DNA of 64,000 bases from Rhodobacteraceae bacterium EhC02 (lineage in GTDB: Bacteria > Pseudomonadota > Alphaproteobacteria > Rhodobacterales > Rhodobacteraceae). Each line of letters opens with the position of its first letter. Position 1 is the first letter of the stretch. Location of the stretch: contig LXYH01000003.1 in assembly GCA_001650895.1 (NCBI GenBank), positions 21,641 to 85,640 on the forward strand. The letters run 5' to 3'. The notes below the pieces were generated by a model. The model saw nothing but the letters and a program-made list of their open reading frames with translations. It did not search any database and was not told the origin of the DNA. Below, one piece after another: positions 8,168 through 17,488 of this stretch. A program made the translations under genes and the position numbers.

Positions 8168-9334
8168 ATGCCGATCAAGAACCGTATAGCGGGGATGCAG
8201 GACGACATCACGGCCTGGCGTCGTGATCTGCACGCGCATCCCGAGATCCTGTACGAAACGCATCGGACCAGTGCCTTCGTCGCGGACATGCTGCGGGATT
8301 TCGGCTGTGACGAGGTGGTCACGGGCATCGGCCGCACCGGCGTCGTCGGCGTGATCCGTGGCACGCGCGACAGCGCGGGCAAGGTGGTCGGACTGCGTGC
8401 CGATATGGACGCGCTGCCCATCCACGAGGTGACAGGGCTGGATTATGCGTCCGAAATCCCCGGCGCGATGCATGCCTGCGGCCATGACGGGCATACCGCG
8501 ATGCTGCTGGGGGCCGCGAAATACCTTGCCGAGACGCGCAATTTCGACGGCACGGTGGTGGTGATCTTCCAGCCCGCCGAAGAGGGGGGCGCGGGCGGGC
8601 GCGCCATGTGCGAGGACGGGATGATGGACCGCTGGAACATCCAGGAGGTCTACGGCCTGCACAACATGCCCGGCATCCCTGTGGGCCAGTTCGCCATCCG
8701 CCCCGGCGGGCTGCTGGCCTCGGGCGACATCTTTCACATCAAGGTGACGGGCAAGGGTGGCCATGCGGCCATGCCGCATCTGTCGCTGGACACCACGCTG
8801 GTCGCGGCGCAGATCGTGGTGTCGCTGCAAAGCATCGTGGCGCGCAATGCCGATCCGCTGGAAAGCATGGTCGTGACGGTGGGCATGTTCAACACCGACA
8901 GCAATGCCCCCAACGTGATCGCGCACGAGGTCATGATGAGCGGCACCGTGCGCGCCCTGTCGCCCGCGATGCGCCAGCTGTCCCATGAACGTGTGCGCGA
9001 GATCGCGGTGCATACCGCCGCGGCCTACGGCGCACAGGCCGAGGTGACGTTCGATCCCGGCTATCCGGCCACGGTCAACCATCCTGATCAGACCGAATAT
9101 GCCGCCCTGGCCGCCGAGGCCGTGGCGGGCCATGTGGATCGCAACGTGGCCCCCCTGATGGCCGCCGAAGACTTTGCCTTCATGCTGGAAGAACGCCCCG
9201 GCGCCTATATCTTCCTGGGCAATGGCGACAGCGCCGCCTGCCACCACCCGGCCTATGATTTCAACGATGCCGCCATTCCGGCCGGCAGCAGTTTTTTCGC
9301 GACACTGGCGGAACAGCGGATGCCGCTGGACTGA
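8168..9334 (+). CDS. M20 family amidohydrolase (hippurate hydrolase/aminoacylase-like), copy 1
   Basis: Predicted zinc- or manganese-dependent amidohydrolase, 388 residues, that would cleave N-acyl amino acids or small amides. Motifs are GLRADMDALPI, HACGHDGHTAMLLGAA (metal ligands), QPAEEGGAGG (catalytic Glu) and MAAEDFAFMLEERPGAY near the end. I chose the ATG at 8168, which is preceded by AAGGAAAGG; an in-frame ATG at 8087 lies inside the upstream gene. It is followed 48 bases later by a close paralog with nearly the same first 160 residues, a tandem duplication. Linkage to a peptide importer suggests import followed by hydrolysis. Confidence 0.88.
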   Translation: MPIKNRIAGMQDDITAWRRDLHAHPEILYETHRTSAFVADMLRDFGCDEVVTGIGRTGVVGVIRGTRDSAGKVVGLRADMDALPIHEVTGLDYASEIPGAMHACGHDGHTAMLLGAAKYLAETRNFDGTVVVIFQPAEEGGAGGRAMCEDGMMDRWNIQEVYGLHNMPGIPVGQFAIRPGGLLASGDIFHIKVTGKGGHAAMPHLSLDTTLVAAQIVVSLQSIVARNADPLESMVVTVGMFNTDSNAPNVIAHEVMMSGTVRALSPAMRQLSHERVREIAVHTAAAYGAQAEVTFDPGYPATVNHPDQTEYAALAAEAVAGHVDRNVAPLMAAEDFAFMLEERPGAYIFLGNGDSAACHHPAYDFNDAAIPAGSSFFATLAEQRMPLD

Positions 9335-9382
9335 CCGCGCGGAAAGTCACCTCAAAGCCGGACCAGACCTGAAGGAAAGACC

Positions 9383-10546
9383 ATGCCGATCAAGAACCGC
9401 TTTGCAGAAATGCAGGATGAAGTCACCGCCTGGCGTCGTGATTTGCACGAAAACCCTGAAATCCTGTATGATACCCACCGCACCAGCGCCATCGTGGCCG
9501 ACAAGCTGAAGGAATTCGGCTGTGACGAGGTGGTGACCGGCATCGGGCGCACCGGGGTCGTGGCGGTGATCAAGGGTAAGACCGACACATCGGGCAAGGT
9601 GATCGGCTTGCGCGCCGACATGGACGCGCTGCCGATCCTCGAGGCGACAGGACTGCCCTATGCCTCGAAGACACCCGGCGCGATGCATGCCTGCGGCCAT
9701 GACGGGCATACCGCGATGCTGCTGGGGGCCGCGAAATACCTGGCCGAGACCCGCAATTTCGACGGTACGGTGGTGGTGATCTTCCAGCCCGCCGAAGAAG
9801 GCGGTGCTGGCGGGCGCGAGATGTGCGAGGACGGGATGATGGACCGCTGGAACATCCAGGAGGTTTACGGGATGCACAACATGCCGAACCTGCCCGTTGG
9901 TCATTTCGCCATCCGCTCGGGTCCCTTCTTTGCCGCGACGGACCAGTTCGAGATCTTCCTCGAGGGCAAGGGCGGCCATGCCGCGCGCCCGCAGGAAACC
10001 GTGGACACGACCGTGATGGCCGCGCAACTGGTGCTGTCCCTGCAGACCATCGCCAGCCGCAACGCCGATCCTGTCAGCCAGATCGTGGTCTCGGTCACCT
10101 CGTTCGAGACATCGACGACCGCGTTCAACGTGATCCCGCAGAAGGTGCATATCAAGGGCACCGTCCGCACCCAGAGCAACGAGAACCGCGACATGGCCGA
10201 GCGCCGGATCAAGGAGATCGCGGCGGCCACCGGCACGATGTACGGCGGCGTGGCCGAGGTGGCCTATCACCGCGGCTACCCGGTGATGGTCAATTCCGAG
10301 GAGCAGACCGATTTCGCCCGTGACGTGGCCCAGTCCGTGGGCGGCAACGTGATCGAAGCGCCGCTGGTCATGGGGGGCGAGGATTTCGCCTTCATGCTGG
10401 AGGAACGCCCCGGTGCCTATATCCTTGTGGGCAACGGGCCGGGCGCGCAGGTGCATCACCCCGAATACGACTTCAACGACGAGGCGATCCCGGTCGGGTG
10501 CAGCTGGTGGGCCGAGATCGTGGAACGCCGGATGCCTGCGGCCTGA
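9383..10546 (+). CDS. M20 family amidohydrolase (hippurate hydrolase/aminoacylase-like), copy 2
   Basis: Tandem paralog of the preceding gene, 387 residues, same metal-site motifs (HACGHDGHTAM, QPAEEGGAGG, GGEDFAFMLEERPGAY). The catalytic N-terminal part is almost identical to copy 1 and shares exact DNA blocks of 68 bases (9674-9741 with 8459-8526) and 44 bases (9821-9864 with 8606-8649). The dimerisation/lid domain (about residues 180-290) has diverged strongly, which points to different substrate preference. GAAGGAAAG precedes the start. It ends the operon, convergent with waaA 34 bases away. Confidence 0.88.
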   Translation: MPIKNRFAEMQDEVTAWRRDLHENPEILYDTHRTSAIVADKLKEFGCDEVVTGIGRTGVVAVIKGKTDTSGKVIGLRADMDALPILEATGLPYASKTPGAMHACGHDGHTAMLLGAAKYLAETRNFDGTVVVIFQPAEEGGAGGREMCEDGMMDRWNIQEVYGMHNMPNLPVGHFAIRSGPFFAATDQFEIFLEGKGGHAARPQETVDTTVMAAQLVLSLQTIASRNADPVSQIVVSVTSFETSTTAFNVIPQKVHIKGTVRTQSNENRDMAERRIKEIAAATGTMYGGVAEVAYHRGYPVMVNSEEQTDFARDVAQSVGGNVIEAPLVMGGEDFAFMLEERPGAYILVGNGPGAQVHHPEYDFNDEAIPVGCSWWAEIVERRMPAA

Positions 10547-10580
10547 CACAAGGGCAGGCGGCGTGGGGCAACCCGTGCCG

Positions 10581-11873
10581 TCAGACCCTGCGCAGAAGCG
10601 GCAGCAGGCGCGTCAGCAGATCGTGGCGCGCCTGCGTGCCATCCCGCGACAGGGACCGGGCCGCCGCGCGCATCCGGTCCAGCCTTGCGCTGTTGATCAG
10701 ATCGGCCACCTGTCGGCCCAGGTCATCGGCATCTGCCACCTTGGCGGCCGCGCCGGCAAGCCCCATGCCCTCATAGGCCTGCGCGAAATTCGCAACCCCC
10801 GGACCGTGCAGCACCGCAGCCCCAAGCGCCGCCGGCTCATAGGGGTTGTGCCCGCCCTCGGGGCCGAAGGATCCGCCCAGAAAGGCAAGGGGTGCCAGGC
10901 GGTAGAAAAGCCCCATCTCGCCCAGCGTATCGGCCAGGTAGACCTGCGTCTCGGGATCCGGCAGCGCGCCGGTGCCGCGCCGGACGATGCTGAAGCCAGC
11001 CGCCGCGATTTGCGCGGCAAGGTCGGCCCCGCGTTGCGGATGGCGCGGCACGAGGATCAGCAGCAGATCGGGATGGGCAAGACTTGCGGAACGGTGCGCC
11101 GCGATCACGGCATTTTCGTCGCCCGCATGGGTCGAGGCCGCCAGCCAGACAGGCCGCGTGCCGATGGCCGCCTGCAAAGCCTCCAGCGCGGCGCTGTCGG
11201 CGGGCAGCGGATTGGCCGCAGCCTTCAGGTCGCCCGTGTCGAGAATGCGCCCGGGATCCAGACCCAGCGCGCGCATCTGGCCTGCGGTGGTCGCATCCTG
11301 CGTGCTGATCAGCGCAGCCCGTCCCAGCAGCGCCGCGACAGCGCGCGGCGCGCGCGCACGGGTGCGCGAGGCACGGGCATTGATCACCGCGATCGGGATC
11401 CCGCGCTGCGCGGTGTCGATCATCAGCCGTGGCCACAAGTCGTTTTCCAGGAACAGCGCCAGATCGGGCCGCCAGTGATCAAGAAAGGCGCGTACGGCGG
11501 CAGGGCTGTCCACGGGTTGGAACTGATGGATGGCCTGCGGCAGCCGGCGGGCCAACGTTTCGGCGCCGGTCGCGGTCGTGGTCGTGAACAGCAGCCGGGC
11601 GCCGGTTGCGGCCTCAAGCTCGCGCGCCAGATCAAGGCTTGACGCGACTTCGCCCACCGAGGCCGCGTTGATCCAGATCAGCCCCCCCGCGGGGCGTGGC
11701 GCAGAGGCTTGGCCAAAACGCTCGGACAACCGGGCAGGGTCCGCGCCCTGCCTCGCATGGCCCTTGCGCGCCAGTCGCCGCAGCAGGCCGGGCGCCAAGG
11801 CTGTCGCGGCCAGATAGGCGCGCAACAGGCCCGTCAGGCGCGGGCGTGACCGGGGGGCGGCACCGCCCGTCAC
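10581..11873 (-). CDS. waaA: 3-deoxy-D-manno-octulosonic acid transferase (Kdo transferase)
   Basis: Inner-membrane glycosyltransferase that adds Kdo from CMP-Kdo to the lipid A precursor in LPS synthesis, 430 residues. The N-terminus has a short hydrophobic anchor (LLRAYLAATALAPGLLRRLA) followed by RLSERFG. The catalytic Glu lies in LIWINAASVGEV, and the Rossmann-like C-terminal half carries FLGGSFGPEGGHNPYEPAAL, the family CMP-Kdo site. The start is GTG at 11873, 8 bases after the moaA stop, so translation is probably coupled to moaA. Its ribosome site is weak. Confidence 0.92.
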   Translation of the reverse strand: MTGGAAPRSRPRLTGLLRAYLAATALAPGLLRRLARKGHARQGADPARLSERFGQASAPRPAGGLIWINAASVGEVASSLDLARELEAATGARLLFTTTTATGAETLARRLPQAIHQFQPVDSPAAVRAFLDHWRPDLALFLENDLWPRLMIDTAQRGIPIAVINARASRTRARAPRAVAALLGRAALISTQDATTAGQMRALGLDPGRILDTGDLKAAANPLPADSAALEALQAAIGTRPVWLAASTHAGDENAVIAAHRSASLAHPDLLLILVPRHPQRGADLAAQIAAAGFSIVRRGTGALPDPETQVYLADTLGEMGLFYRLAPLAFLGGSFGPEGGHNPYEPAALGAAVLHGPGVANFAQAYEGMGLAGAAAKVADADDLGRQVADLINSARLDRMRAAARSLSRDGTQARHDLLTRLLPLLRRV

Positions 11874-11880
11874 GGCAGGA

Positions 11881-12912
11881 TCATCCGCCGGTATGGCTCA
11901 TGTGACGGGACATCTTGCCATCCACCACCTGCCGGGAATAGTCGAAGTCATGGCCCTTGGGTTTCAGGCGGATCGCGGCGCGAATGGCCTGTTTCAGCGC
12001 CTCTGTATCGCCTGGATTGGCGCGCAGCGGCGCGCGCAGGTCGGCCATGTCTTCCTGGCCCAGGCACATGTAAAGCTCGCCCGTGCAGGTCAGGCGCACG
12101 CGGTTGCAGCTTTCGCAGAAATTATGCGTGAGCGGGGTGATGAAGCCGATTTTCTGGCCGGTCTCCTCGATCCGCACATAGCGCGCGGGCCCGCCGGTCC
12201 GTTCGGCCAGATCGGTCAGGGTAAAACGCTCGGCCAGACGCGCGCGCAGGTCGCGCAGGGGCCAGTATTGATCCAGCCGGTCCTCGTTGCCGATATCGCC
12301 CATCGGCATGACCTCGATGAAGGTCAGGTCCATGTCACGATCGGCGCACCAGGCGGCAAGGGTGAACAGCTCGTCCTCGTTGAAACCCTTGAGGGCCACG
12401 GCGTTGATCTTGACGCGCAGCCCGGCTTTCTGGGCCGCGTCGATCCCGCGCAGGACCTGCGGCAGGCGACCCCAGCGGGTGATCTGGGCAAACTTGGCGT
12501 CATCCAGCGTATCGAGCGAGACGTTGATCCGCCGCACACCTGCCGCTGCCAGATCGGGGGCGAATTTCTCCAGCTGGCTGCCATTGGTCGTCAGCGTCAG
12601 CTCGCGCAGGGCACCGCTGGCCAGGTGGCGCGACATCGCGTCGAAAAAGGTCATGATTCCCTTGCGCACCAGCGGCTCGCCCCCGGTGATGCGCAGCTTT
12701 TCCACGCCAAGACCGATGAAGGTCGAACACATCGTGTCCAGCTCTTCCAGCGTCAGAAGCTGCGCCTTGGGCAGGAAGGTCATGTTTTCCGACATGCAGT
12801 AGACACAGCGGAAATCGCAGCGATCCGTGACCGATACGCGCAGATAGCTGATCGCGCGCTGGAACGGGTCTACCAGCGGTGTTTTGGCGGTGGGGGCGGT
12901 GCTCTGGTCCAT
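11881..12912 (-). CDS. moaA: GTP 3',8-cyclase, molybdenum cofactor synthesis
   Basis: Radical-SAM enzyme that converts GTP to 3',8-cyclo-GTP in the first step of molybdopterin synthesis, 343 residues. The N-terminal cluster Cys residues are C32, C36 and C39 (CDFRCVYC). The second cluster is [12 protein letters not shown]...MC, with the C-x2-C-x13-C spacing typical of MoaA. The chain ends in GG, the C-terminal di-glycine needed for activity in the family. It is first in a two-gene operon with waaA, an odd functional pairing that is probably only positional. It diverges from a small lipoprotein gene. Confidence 0.95.
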   Translation of the reverse strand: MDQSTAPTAKTPLVDPFQRAISYLRVSVTDRCDFRCVYCMSENMTFLPKAQLLTLEELDTMCSTFIGLGVEKLRITGGEPLVRKGIMTFFDAMSRHLASGALRELTLTTNGSQLEKFAPDLAAAGVRRINVSLDTLDDAKFAQITRWGRLPQVLRGIDAAQKAGLRVKINAVALKGFNEDELFTLAAWCADRDMDLTFIEVMPMGDIGNEDRLDQYWPLRDLRARLAERFTLTDLAERTGGPARYVRIEETGQKIGFITPLTHNFCESCNRVRLTCTGELYMCLGQEDMADLRAPLRANPGDTEALKQAIRAAIRLKPKGHDFDYSRQVVDGKMSRHMSHTGG

Positions 12913-12962
12913 GGGGGGAAAGTAAGGATCGGCGGAAGTCAGAGCAAGGGGGATTGTTGCGA

Positions 12963-12990
12963 TTGCGCGACCCCGTGGCGCGTCCTAGAT
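12963..12990 (+). promoter_or_regulatory. Candidate promoter with a very short leader
   Basis: TTGCGC (12963-12968), a 16-base spacer and CTAGAT (12985-12990). The -10 ends only 8 bases before the lipoprotein ATG at 12999, so transcription would start at or next to the start codon. No Shine-Dalgarno sequence is seen, consistent with a leaderless mRNA. Confidence 0.4.
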
Positions 12991-12998
12991 TGGCGGGC

Positions 12999-13460
12999 AT
13001 GAAACAGTTTGCATTGCCCGTCATCGCCCTGTCGGCCCTTGTTGCCGGCTGCGCCGAATTTCCGCTGAACCAGGGGGGTGGTACGCCCCCATCCGCGCCG
13101 CAGGCCACGACGCGCCCGCCCTTGACAGGGGCGCCGATCCGTCCCGAGGATCTGGACACCCCGACAGCCGCGGAACGGCGGGCCGCCGCAGCGCCGACGC
13201 CGGCCGCTGCAGGATCGCTTGGGGTCACCGTCGCCTCGCTGGGGGATCCGGCCCGGTCGGGGTTCTGGATGGAAACGCCGCTGGTCAGCGCGCCGACCAG
13301 AGGCAGCGTGCTTTACCGGGCGAACGGTCGGCGTCTGAATGTGGACCTGATCCCCATTGGTGGCCCCGCCACGGGGGGCAGCCGCCTGTCCTTGTCGGCG
13401 ATGCGTATGCTGGATGCACCGCTGACGGCACTGCCCCAGGTCGAGGTTTTTGCGAACTGA
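12999..13460 (+). CDS. Small hypothetical lipoprotein
   Basis: A 153-residue predicted lipoprotein, function unknown. The signal (MKQFALPVIALSALVAGC) ends in the lipobox LVAGC, so Cys18 would be lipidated. A Pro/Ala-rich linker of about 50 residues follows, then a compact C-terminal part (GVTVASLGDPARSGFWMETP onward) containing RGSVLYRANGRRLNVDL, which resembles D-galactarate-dehydratase-like small proteins found in Rhodobacteraceae, an assignment I hold only weakly. I chose the start at the signal peptide; an upstream in-frame ATG lies inside the divergent moaA region. Convergent with the alkD-like gene 18 bases downstream. Confidence 0.75.
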   Translation: MKQFALPVIALSALVAGCAEFPLNQGGGTPPSAPQATTRPPLTGAPIRPEDLDTPTAAERRAAAAPTPAAAGSLGVTVASLGDPARSGFWMETPLVSAPTRGSVLYRANGRRLNVDLIPIGGPATGGSRLSLSAMRMLDAPLTALPQVEVFAN

Positions 13461-13478
13461 TCGGGCTGCTGCGGGGCC

Positions 13479-14186
13479 TCAGCCTTCGACAGGGGGGGGC
13501 GGTGTTTCGGGCGGCAGCAGTTTAGATGCTTCGCGCCGGGCGAAGGGCTTCATGTGCCTTGCATGGTTCTTGAGGAAATAGCGCACCCGGTCCGGGTCAT
13601 GCTTTGACAGTTCGCGCAGCCACCATGCCACCGATTTCTGGATGAACCATTCGGGGTCATGCACATAGGCCGCCGCCCATTCCAGCACGCGCTGGCGGAT
13701 CTCCAGCTCGGCGGGTTTGGGATGGTTCTGCTTGGTCCAGGGCAGGGTAAAGACCATCGCGGCGCGGCGCGTCCAGTGATGGGGGGATTTGGTCCATCCG
13801 GCCACCGTTTCGATCCGTGAAGGATCCGCCAGCAGGCGTTTCTGCCCCGCGATGGCGGCAGCATCGGCAATGGCCCAGCTGTCGAAGGTCGGCACCCATG
13901 CGGCGATCAGGTCCCATGCCGCGTCATCCGGTTTCATCCGGGCCTGTGTCAGCAGCTTGGCGGCGGCGATCTTCGCCTCGAACACATCCGTTTGCCACAG
14001 CGCATCGGCCAGGGCCACGCGGTCCGACATGTCCATGCCCTCGCGCCAGGCAGACGCAAGATCGGTGATCTGCGGCGTGGTCAGGCCCAGATATTCGCGC
14101 GGCACCTTGTGGTATTCCGCAAGGCCCTTGGCACGGTCGGGATCGGACAGGGCGCGCAGTTGCGCCAAGGCGTCATCAAGGGTCAT
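13479..14186 (-). CDS. DNA alkylation repair protein, AlkD-like HEAT-repeat fold
   Basis: Predicted DNA glycosylase-like protein of the AlkD family, 235 residues, that would act on alkylated bases. Features are helical HEAT-like repeats, DAAWDLIAAWVPTFDSWAIA, HHWTRRAAMVFTLPWTK and DPEWFIQKSVAWWLRELSKH, the last carrying the conserved Trp/Lys-rich segment of the family. Its start overlaps the glmS stop by 4 bases (ATGA), so it is the last gene of the glmU-glmS operon. Nothing links its function to amino-sugar synthesis; it probably rides on that operon's expression. Confidence 0.85.
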   Translation of the reverse strand: MTLDDALAQLRALSDPDRAKGLAEYHKVPREYLGLTTPQITDLASAWREGMDMSDRVALADALWQTDVFEAKIAAAKLLTQARMKPDDAAWDLIAAWVPTFDSWAIADAAAIAGQKRLLADPSRIETVAGWTKSPHHWTRRAAMVFTLPWTKQNHPKPAELEIRQRVLEWAAAYVHDPEWFIQKSVAWWLRELSKHDPDRVRYFLKNHARHMKPFARREASKLLPPETPPPPVEG

Positions 14187-16006
14187 TCCACGGTCACCGA
14201 CTTGGCAAGGTTGCGGGGTTGGTCCACATCTGTGCCCTTGGCGACAGCGGTGTGATAGGCCAGCAATTGTGCGGGCAGGGCGTAAAGGATCGGCGTCAGC
14301 ACGGGGTCGATCCGCGGCATCACCAGCACCTGCCAGATCTGATCCGAGGCTTCGGCCTCACCCTCGGCATCGGTGATCAGCATGACCTTGCCGCCACGGG
14401 CCATGACCTCCTGCATGTTCGACACCGTCTTGTCGAACAATGCGTCACGCGGGGCCATGACGACGACGGGCATGGTCTTGTCGATCAGGGCGATGGGGCC
14501 ATGCTTCAGTTCGCCTGATGCATAAGCTTCGGCGTGTATATAACTGATTTCCTTCAGCTTCAATGCCCCTTCAAGGGCCAGCGGATACATCAGCCCGCGC
14601 CCGAGGAACAGCACATCGGACGATTCCGACAGCTTGCGCGCGGCCTGCTTGATCCTGCCGCTCAGATCCAGTGCCGCGTTCAGCGCCACGGGCAGCGCGC
14701 GCAGGGCGCTGAGGTGGTCGGACAGTTCGTCATTGCTGATGCGGCCCCGCTGATGCGCGGCCTCGAGCGCCAGCAGCAACAGGACCGTCAACTGACAGGT
14801 AAAGGCCTTGGTCGAGGCGACGCCGATTTCGGCCCCCGCCATGATGGGCAGCGCCAGATCGCTTTCCCGCGCGATCGAGCTTTCAGGCACGTTGATCACC
14901 GAGACGATCGCCGCGGCCTTGTCCGCGCAAAAGCGCAGGGCGGCCAGCGTGTCCGCGGTCTCGCCCGACTGGCTGACGAAAAGCGCCACGGTGCGCGCGG
15001 GGATCGGCGGTTCGCGATAGCGGAATTCCGAGGCGATATCGACATCCACGGGCAGGCCTGCCAGTTGCTCGAACCAGTATTTCGCGGTCATGCAGGCATA
15101 GAAGGCGGTGCCGCAGGCCACCATCGACAGCCGGTCGATGGTCGTGAAATCCATGCCATCCCCCGGCAGGCGGATCGTATCGCCCTCGCCCGAGAGGTAG
15201 AAGCGCAGCGCCTCGCCGATCACGCGGGGCTGTTCGGCGATCTCCTTGGCCATGAAATGCTTGTGCCCGGCCTTGTCGACCTGCGCCGCCTCGATCTGGA
15301 TGGTCTTGATCGGACGGTTGGCCAATTCACTGTTCAGATCACGAATCTCGAGGCTGGTGCGGGTCAAGACGGCGATGTCGCCCTCTTCCAGATAGGTGAT
15401 GCGGTCGGTCATCGGGGCCAGGGCGATGGCATCCGATCCGACAAACATCTCGCCGTCGCCATGTCCGATGGCCAGCGGGCTGCCCTTGCGGGCGGCGATC
15501 AGAAGATCATCCTCACCGTCGAACAGGAACACCAGTGCAAATGCACCGTGCAGGCGTGCAATGGTCTGGCGTGCGGCCTCGACGGGGCTGGCGCCCTGCG
15601 CCATGTGATGCTGCGTCAGCAGCGCCACGGTTTCGGTGTCGGTCTGGGTGACGAATTCCAGACCATGCGCGCGCAGTTCGGCGCGCAATTCGCGGAAATT
15701 CTCGATGATGCCGTTATGCACCACGGCGACGGGACCGGCCTGATGCGGATGGGCATTGACCACGCTGGGGGCGCCATGGGTCGCCCAGCGGGTGTGCCCG
15801 ATGCCGGATTTTCCGGCCAGCGGGTCATGCACCAGAAGGTCGCTGAGGTTCACCAGCTTGCCGACGGCGCGGCGGCGGTCAAGCTTGCCGTTATTGACGG
15901 TCGCGATGCCCGCGCTGTCATAGCCGCGATATTCCAGACGCTTGAGCGCCTCGACCAGAAGGGGGGCGGCCTCGTGATCACCCAGAACGCCGACAATACC
16001 GCACAT
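14183..16006 (-). CDS. glmS: Glutamine-fructose-6-phosphate aminotransferase (isomerizing)
   Basis: Makes glucosamine-6-phosphate from fructose-6-phosphate and glutamine, the entry step to UDP-GlcNAc for peptidoglycan and LPS. 607 residues, usual length. The mature N-terminus MCGIVG supplies the Cys nucleophile of the glutaminase domain (about 1-240). Two SIS sugar-isomerase domains follow, with SQSGETADTLAALR and a second at ALKLKEISYIHAEAYASGEL. The C-terminus LAKSVTVE is the family's conserved tail. The start shares one base with the glmU stop (TGATG), so it is translationally coupled. Confidence 0.97.
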   Translation of the reverse strand: MCGIVGVLGDHEAAPLLVEALKRLEYRGYDSAGIATVNNGKLDRRRAVGKLVNLSDLLVHDPLAGKSGIGHTRWATHGAPSVVNAHPHQAGPVAVVHNGIIENFRELRAELRAHGLEFVTQTDTETVALLTQHHMAQGASPVEAARQTIARLHGAFALVFLFDGEDDLLIAARKGSPLAIGHGDGEMFVGSDAIALAPMTDRITYLEEGDIAVLTRTSLEIRDLNSELANRPIKTIQIEAAQVDKAGHKHFMAKEIAEQPRVIGEALRFYLSGEGDTIRLPGDGMDFTTIDRLSMVACGTAFYACMTAKYWFEQLAGLPVDVDIASEFRYREPPIPARTVALFVSQSGETADTLAALRFCADKAAAIVSVINVPESSIARESDLALPIMAGAEIGVASTKAFTCQLTVLLLLALEAAHQRGRISNDELSDHLSALRALPVALNAALDLSGRIKQAARKLSESSDVLFLGRGLMYPLALEGALKLKEISYIHAEAYASGELKHGPIALIDKTMPVVVMAPRDALFDKTVSNMQEVMARGGKVMLITDAEGEAEASDQIWQVLVMPRIDPVLTPILYALPAQLLAYHTAVAKGTDVDQPRNLAKSVTVE

Positions 16007-17361
16007 CAGTTGTTTTCCTTGTTTTTCTTGGCCTTGCGCGCGCGCAGGATCTCCATGAGTTTCAGCGCCATGCCGGGTTTGACCTCTTGCCGGGCGCGGC
16101 CCAATGCCAGCGCGCCATCGGGCACATCCGCCGTGATCACCGAGCCGCTGCCGGTCATGGCTTCGTGCCCAACGCGGACCGGGGCGACAAGCATCGTGTT
16201 CGATCCGATGAAGGCGCCGCGCCCGATCTCGGTGTGATGCTTCATCACGCCATCGTAGTTGCAGATGATGGTTCCCGCGCCGATATTGCTGCCGGCGCCG
16301 ATGGTCGCATCGCCGATATAGCTCAGGTGGTTGGCCTTGGCCCCCTCGTGCAGCACGGCATTTTTGATTTCCACGAAGTTGCCGACATGCACATCTTCGG
16401 ACAGTTCCGCGCCGGGGCGCAGCCGGGCATAGGGGCCCACGATGGCGCGCTGGCTGACATGGCAGCCTTCCAGATGCGAGAATGCCCTGATCCGCGCGCC
16501 GCTTTCCACGGTCACGCCGGGGCCGAAGACCACGTTCTGTTCGATCACGGCATCGCGGCCGATCACCGTGTCATGGGCGAAATGGACCGTATCGGGTGCG
16601 ATCAGGGTCACACCGTCCTCCAGTGCCCGGGTGCGGGCCTGGGCCTGAAAGGCGGCCTCGGCCTGCGCCAGTTCGGCGCGGGTGTTGATGCCCATGGTTT
16701 CCGCCTCGGGGCAGGTGACGGCGGTGGCGGTCAGACCGCGCGCGCGGGCGATGGCGATGATGTCGGTCAGGTAGTATTCGCCTGCCGCATTGGCATTGCC
16801 GACGGCCGCGACCAGATCGAACAGCGTCTTGGCATCCGCCGCGATAACACCGCTGTTGCAGAGGGTTATGGCGCGTTCCTCATCCGTGGCGTCCTTGAAT
16901 TCCACGATCCGCTCCAGCCGGTCGCCGCCCATCACCAGACGGCCATAGCGGCCCGGATCGGCGGCATGAAAGCCCAGCACCACGATGTCATGCTGTGCGC
17001 GCGCGGCCTGCATCGCTTCCAGCGTCTCGGGGCGGATCAGGGGCGTGTCGCCGTAAAGCACGATCACGTCACCGTCGAAACCCGCCAGCGCGGGGGCCGC
17101 CTGCGCGACTGCGTGGGCGGTGCCAAGTTGCGGTTCCTGCACCACGCATTGCGCGGCCTCGTCCCAGTCCTGTGCCGCGGCCTTCACGGCCTCGGCCCCG
17201 TGCCCGGTGACAATGACGCAAGCCGCTGCATCCAGTGCAAAGCCTGCCTTCATCGCATGGATCAGAAGCGGTGCACCGGCCAGCGGGTGCAGCACCTTGG
17301 GCAGGTCCGAATTCATCCGCGTGCCCATGCCGGCCGCCAGAATGACAAGTGCTGTGTTCAT
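16006..17361 (-). CDS. glmU: Bifunctional UDP-GlcNAc pyrophosphorylase/glucosamine-1-P acetyltransferase
   Basis: Catalyses the last two steps to UDP-N-acetylglucosamine in the cytoplasm, 451 residues. The N-terminal uridylyltransferase domain shows LAAGMGTRMNSDLPKVLHPL and LYGDTPLI. The C-terminal left-handed beta-helix acetyltransferase has hexapeptide repeats such as VFGPGVTVESGARIRAFSHL, and IGAGTIICNYDGVMKHHTEI. It is first gene of the glmU-glmS-alkD-like operon, divergent from the phosphatase gene at 17489. The start is preceded by AAAGAGAAA. Confidence 0.97.
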   Translation of the reverse strand: MNTALVILAAGMGTRMNSDLPKVLHPLAGAPLLIHAMKAGFALDAAACVIVTGHGAEAVKAAAQDWDEAAQCVVQEPQLGTAHAVAQAAPALAGFDGDVIVLYGDTPLIRPETLEAMQAARAQHDIVVLGFHAADPGRYGRLVMGGDRLERIVEFKDATDEERAITLCNSGVIAADAKTLFDLVAAVGNANAAGEYYLTDIIAIARARGLTATAVTCPEAETMGINTRAELAQAEAAFQAQARTRALEDGVTLIAPDTVHFAHDTVIGRDAVIEQNVVFGPGVTVESGARIRAFSHLEGCHVSQRAIVGPYARLRPGAELSEDVHVGNFVEIKNAVLHEGAKANHLSYIGDATIGAGSNIGAGTIICNYDGVMKHHTEIGRGAFIGSNTMLVAPVRVGHEAMTGSGSVITADVPDGALALGRARQEVKPGMALKLMEILRARKAKKNKENN

Positions 17362-17488
17362 GCTGTTTCTCTTTGCCCTTTTGGTTGGCCCGTTTTATCC
17401 GGTTGGCCCAAGGGCGCAAGGCTGCATCGGTTCACGTCTGATTGCGGGATATGACAGGCATCGGCGGCAGACCGCCGGAAAGGGCAGA

